Source of the DNA: Porphyrobacter sp. | GTDB lineage: Bacteria; Pseudomonadota; Alphaproteobacteria; Sphingomonadales; Sphingomonadaceae | Assembly (NCBI GenBank): GCA_014359685.1 | Contig: JACIYY010000156.1 | Coordinates: 1 to 9,462, forward strand | Direction of reading: 5' to 3' | Length of the DNA: 9,462 nucleotides | Made by a program: the position numbers and the translations under genes | The notes under the pieces: generated by a model | Database searches by the model: none | The model's input: the letters and a program-made list of their open reading frames with translations, nothing else | What the model was told of the DNA's origin: nothing | Part shown: positions 7,605 to 9,462 of the stretch, piece by piece | Layout of the letters: each line of letters opens with the position of its first letter | Position numbering within the stretch: position 1 is the first letter of the stretch

Positions 7605-7648
7605 GGACAATCCGGTATCGGGCAATCCGGCATCGGAGGAGCGGCATC
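7605..7648. repeat. 15-base tandem repeat immediately upstream of purS
   Basis: On the plus strand the units are GGACAATCCGGTATC (7605-7619) and GGGCAATCCGGCATC (7620-7634), matching at 13 of 15 positions, followed by a degenerate third unit GGAGGAGCGGCATC (7635-7648). The array ends one base before the purS start codon and occupies its ribosome-binding region. It looks like a slippage duplication. Confidence 0.75.
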
Positions 7649-7688
7649 GGGCGAGGGGCCTTTCGGGGGGAGGGGACCATCGGGCGCG

Positions 7689-7717
7689 CCTATGCCGCGT
7701 GCCGCCGGCTGCGGCAA
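7689..7717 (-). promoter_or_regulatory. Weak candidate promoter for purSQ
   Basis: On the minus strand, TTGCCG (7717-7712) is followed after 17 bases by CATAGG (7694-7689), a poor sigma-70-like match about 85 bases before purS. Transcription from the upstream peptidase gene, or from another site, is equally possible. No purine riboswitch was recognised. Confidence 0.2.
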
Positions 7718-7740
7718 GGGGGGGCGCCCGAGAGGGGCGC
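7701..7740. other. Two short GC-rich hairpins between the M16 peptidase gene and purS
   Basis: Arms GCGCCC (7724-7729) and GGGCGC (7735-7740) enclose loop GAGAG, and arms GCCGC (7701-7705) and GCGGC (7711-7715) enclose loop CGGCT. On the transcribed minus strand the first is followed by a run of C rather than T, so termination is doubtful. The rest of the 148-base gap (7604-7751) holds the tandem repeat and no gene that I can support. Confidence 0.4.
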
Positions 7741-7751
7741 GCTTCGTCATC

Positions 7752-9462
7752 CTATCCCGTCGCCGGCGGGCTGGCCGCCTCCTGTGGACCTGAGTGCTGC
7801 GGCAGGACAAGGATCGCAACCGCCGCATCGGGTTGCAGGTAGCGTGCGGCGGTGGCCTGCACCTCCTCGGCGGTGATCGCGGCCAGCGCTGCCTTGCCGG
7901 CGCGGAACCGCTCGATCCGCTCCGGCTCGGTCTGCGCGCGCTGGACCAGCGCCATCCAGCCGGCATTGGTCTTCAGCGCATTGTCATAGCCTTCCAGCAG
8001 CGGCTGGCGCGCACGCAGCAGCGTGTCCGCGTCCACCGGCTCTGCGGCGAGGGCGCGGATCGTGTCGAGCATCGCCGCGCGCGCGGCATCGACCTGCGCG
8101 GTTTCGACCGAGGCCGCGACCGCGAACTGCCCGTATCCGCTCCAGGTGCGCGACTGGGTGGCGGAGACGCCGGGGGAATAGGTCTGGCCCAGCTCTTCGC
8201 GCAGCTCCTTGGTCAGCGCAAGCCGGACCACCCGCTCGAGCAGTTCGAGGCGCAGGCTCTCGAGGAAATCCTCGTCGTCGCGGGTCGGCCAGCTCAGCCG
8301 GATCAGCGCCTGGTCGGGCGCGCCGGCATGGCGCACAATGCGCAGGCTGCGGTCGGCGGTGAACGGGCGGGTGCGGTTGTCGGCATAGGGGCGGAAGTCC
8401 GGCTCGCGCGCGGGCAGGGCGCCCAGCGTGGCGGCGACGAGGGCGATCGCGCGATCCGCCTCGAAATCGCCGACCAGCGCCAGCTCCAGCGCGCCGCGCG
8501 CCAGCCGGTCGCCGATGGCCGCGCGCAATTCCGCGAAGCCGAGCGCCCGATAGGCCTCCTGCGGCTGGAGGCTGAAGCGCGGGTCGCCATCCGACAGGAT
8601 CGCGCCCAGCGCGTTGGACAGCGCAGCTTCCGGCGTGGCGTCGCGGCGGGCGAAGAAATCGGCGATATTGCGGCGATATTGCGCCTCCCCCTCGGGCCGG
8701 TAGCCGGGATCGCTGAGCGCGGCGGCGAGCAGCTGGAGCTGCAACTCCAGGTCGCGCGGCGTGGTCGTGGCGGCGAGGGTGAACGCTTCCTCGGCCGCGC
8801 CGATGGCGAATTCGACGCTGCGGCCGGCAAGGATCGACTGCAGCTCGTCGGTCGAATGCCGGCCCAGCCCGCCATTGGGCAGGACATGAACCATCGCGGT
8901 CGCCAGCGGCTGTTCGCTTGTGTTGAGCATCTGCCCGCCATCCACCGCCAGCCGGACCATGACCCGCCCCTGCTGCAACCGGGTCGGCTTCAGGTTCAGG
9001 CGCAGCCCGTTGGCGAACACCACCTGCCGGATGCCGAGATCGACGGTGGTGGTGTCGGCCACGACCGCGCCGGCCGGGCCGAAATCGGTGTAGGCGAAGC
9101 TGGCGGGTGCATCCTGGTCGCCGGGCGACAGATCGACCGCCATGCCCGCCCCCCACGCCGCGCGCAGCGCCGCCGCGCCGCCTGCGGGCGGGGTGCGGCC
9201 CTGGAAGCGGATCAGCGGGTTTTCGAGCGGCACCAGCTCCGCCCGGATCGCGGCCATTACCGCCTCTGGCGTGATCTGCGGCGCAAAGGCGTCGAACCGG
9301 GCGAGCGCGCTTTGCGGCGTGGTGGGGATGCGCTCGTCGGCCAGCAGCGACATGGCAGCGGCGACGTGGCTGGCATTGGAGCGGGTCTCGGCACCCGCCG
9401 CCGCCACCTCCATGGCGGTCCGCAGGGTGGCGAGCTGTTCGGCCACCTCCGCCGGCGTGAAC
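7752..9462 (-). CDS. M16-family (insulinase/pitrilysin-like) zinc metallopeptidase, C-terminal part only
   Basis: The coding frame runs off the right edge with no start in view: codons before the GTG/Val at 9446 remain open and read FTPAE-VAEQ, so the gene is 5'-incomplete. The visible 569 residues correspond to the end of the first M16 domain pair and the whole second pair. The second pair begins near VFANGLRLNLKP (about residue 148), where the related motif of the active half would follow, but no HxxEH zinc site is present, as is normal for the non-catalytic half. LREELGQTYSPG (about residues 420-431) is a conserved C-terminal signature. A full protein is probably about 930-970 residues and secreted to the periplasm, but its signal and zinc site cannot be seen here. 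It ends with TAG at 7754-7752 and a Pro/Ala-rich tail. It lies upstream of purSQ in the same direction. Confidence 0.92.
   Translation of the reverse strand, partial: FTPAEVAEQLATLRTAMEVAAAGAETRSNASHVAAAMSLLADERIPTTPQSALARFDAFAPQITPEAVMAAIRAELVPLENPLIRFQGRTPPAGGAAALRAAWGAGMAVDLSPGDQDAPASFAYTDFGPAGAVVADTTTVDLGIRQVVFANGLRLNLKPTRLQQGRVMVRLAVDGGQMLNTSEQPLATAMVHVLPNGGLGRHSTDELQSILAGRSVEFAIGAAEEAFTLAATTTPRDLELQLQLLAAALSDPGYRPEGEAQYRRNIADFFARRDATPEAALSNALGAILSDGDPRFSLQPQEAYRALGFAELRAAIGDRLARGALELALVGDFEADRAIALVAATLGALPAREPDFRPYADNRTRPFTADRSLRIVRHAGAPDQALIRLSWPTRDDEDFLESLRLELLERVVRLALTKELREELGQTYSPGVSATQSRTWSGYGQFAVAASVETAQVDAARAAMLDTIRALAAEPVDADTLLRARQPLLEGYDNALKTNAGWMALVQRAQTEPERIERFRAGKAALAAITAEEVQATAARYLQPDAAVAILVLPQHSGPQEAASPPATG

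Noticed and set aside
7604..7751. A small ORF starting at ATG 7750 ([12 protein letters not shown]) just after the peptidase stop
   Set aside because: It is in the purS frame and runs into PurS, but its Pro/Ala/Arg-rich sequence has no domain and passes through the hairpins and repeat. It would make an abnormally long PurS.
7337..7966. A longer PurS frame starting upstream inside the peptidase gene
   Set aside because: The extra N-terminus is Pro/Arg-rich translated peptidase antiframe, spacer and repeat; the PurS family begins at MKVRVHV.
1..9462. CRISPR arrays, insertion sequences, tRNA or rRNA genes, or phage genes
   Set aside because: No regularly spaced repeats, transposase motifs, tRNA-like cloverleafs or rRNA segments were seen; coding content accounts for nearly all of the window.

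Overview
The window is GC-rich, gene-dense chromosomal DNA from a Gram-negative bacterium, most likely an alphaproteobacterium and possibly a sphingomonad. The firmest taxonomic clue is the separate small PurS beside a glutaminase-only PurQ. Alphaproteobacteria use this three-part FGAM synthase, whereas gamma- and betaproteobacteria use one large fused PurL. The narrower sphingomonad placement is a guess from protein style and base composition. Six genes are visible, two of them cut by the window edges.

Left part (1-4176): a tripartite drug-efflux locus on the minus strand, with a periplasmic adaptor lipoprotein (2287-3459) followed after 4 bases by an HAE1-type RND permease (2282 to the left edge, incomplete at its C-terminus). 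A TetR-family regulator (3526-4176) is divergent from it. The 66-base gap between adaptor and regulator holds an inverted repeat, GTAAT-ATGC-ATTAC, that is a good operator candidate. This is the usual layout of a self-regulated acrAB/mexAB-like pump. No outer-membrane channel gene lies in the window.

Middle (4177-6625): a plus-strand membrane-bound cyclic-di-GMP enzyme with six predicted membrane helices, a PAS domain, an intact GGDEF domain and an intact EAL domain. A 15-base tandem repeat straddles the tetR stop codon just upstream. The reading frame stays open upstream into tetR, so the start is uncertain; 4367 is preferred.

Right part (6626-9462): purS and purQ on the minus strand, overlapping by one base, which make two subunits of FGAM synthase in purine biosynthesis. 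Upstream of them is the C-terminal part of a two-domain M16 peptidase, whose N-terminus lies beyond the right edge. The 148 bases between the peptidase and purS hold two short hairpins and a second 15-base tandem repeat. The GGDEF-EAL gene and purQ converge across 34 bases that can form a nested hairpin.

The content is mostly housekeeping and common accessory functions, and no clearly new system was found. The points most worth checking are the lengthened cytoplasmic loop in the RND permease, the apparently bifunctional c-di-GMP enzyme without an inhibitory site, and the two 15-base tandem repeats at gene boundaries.
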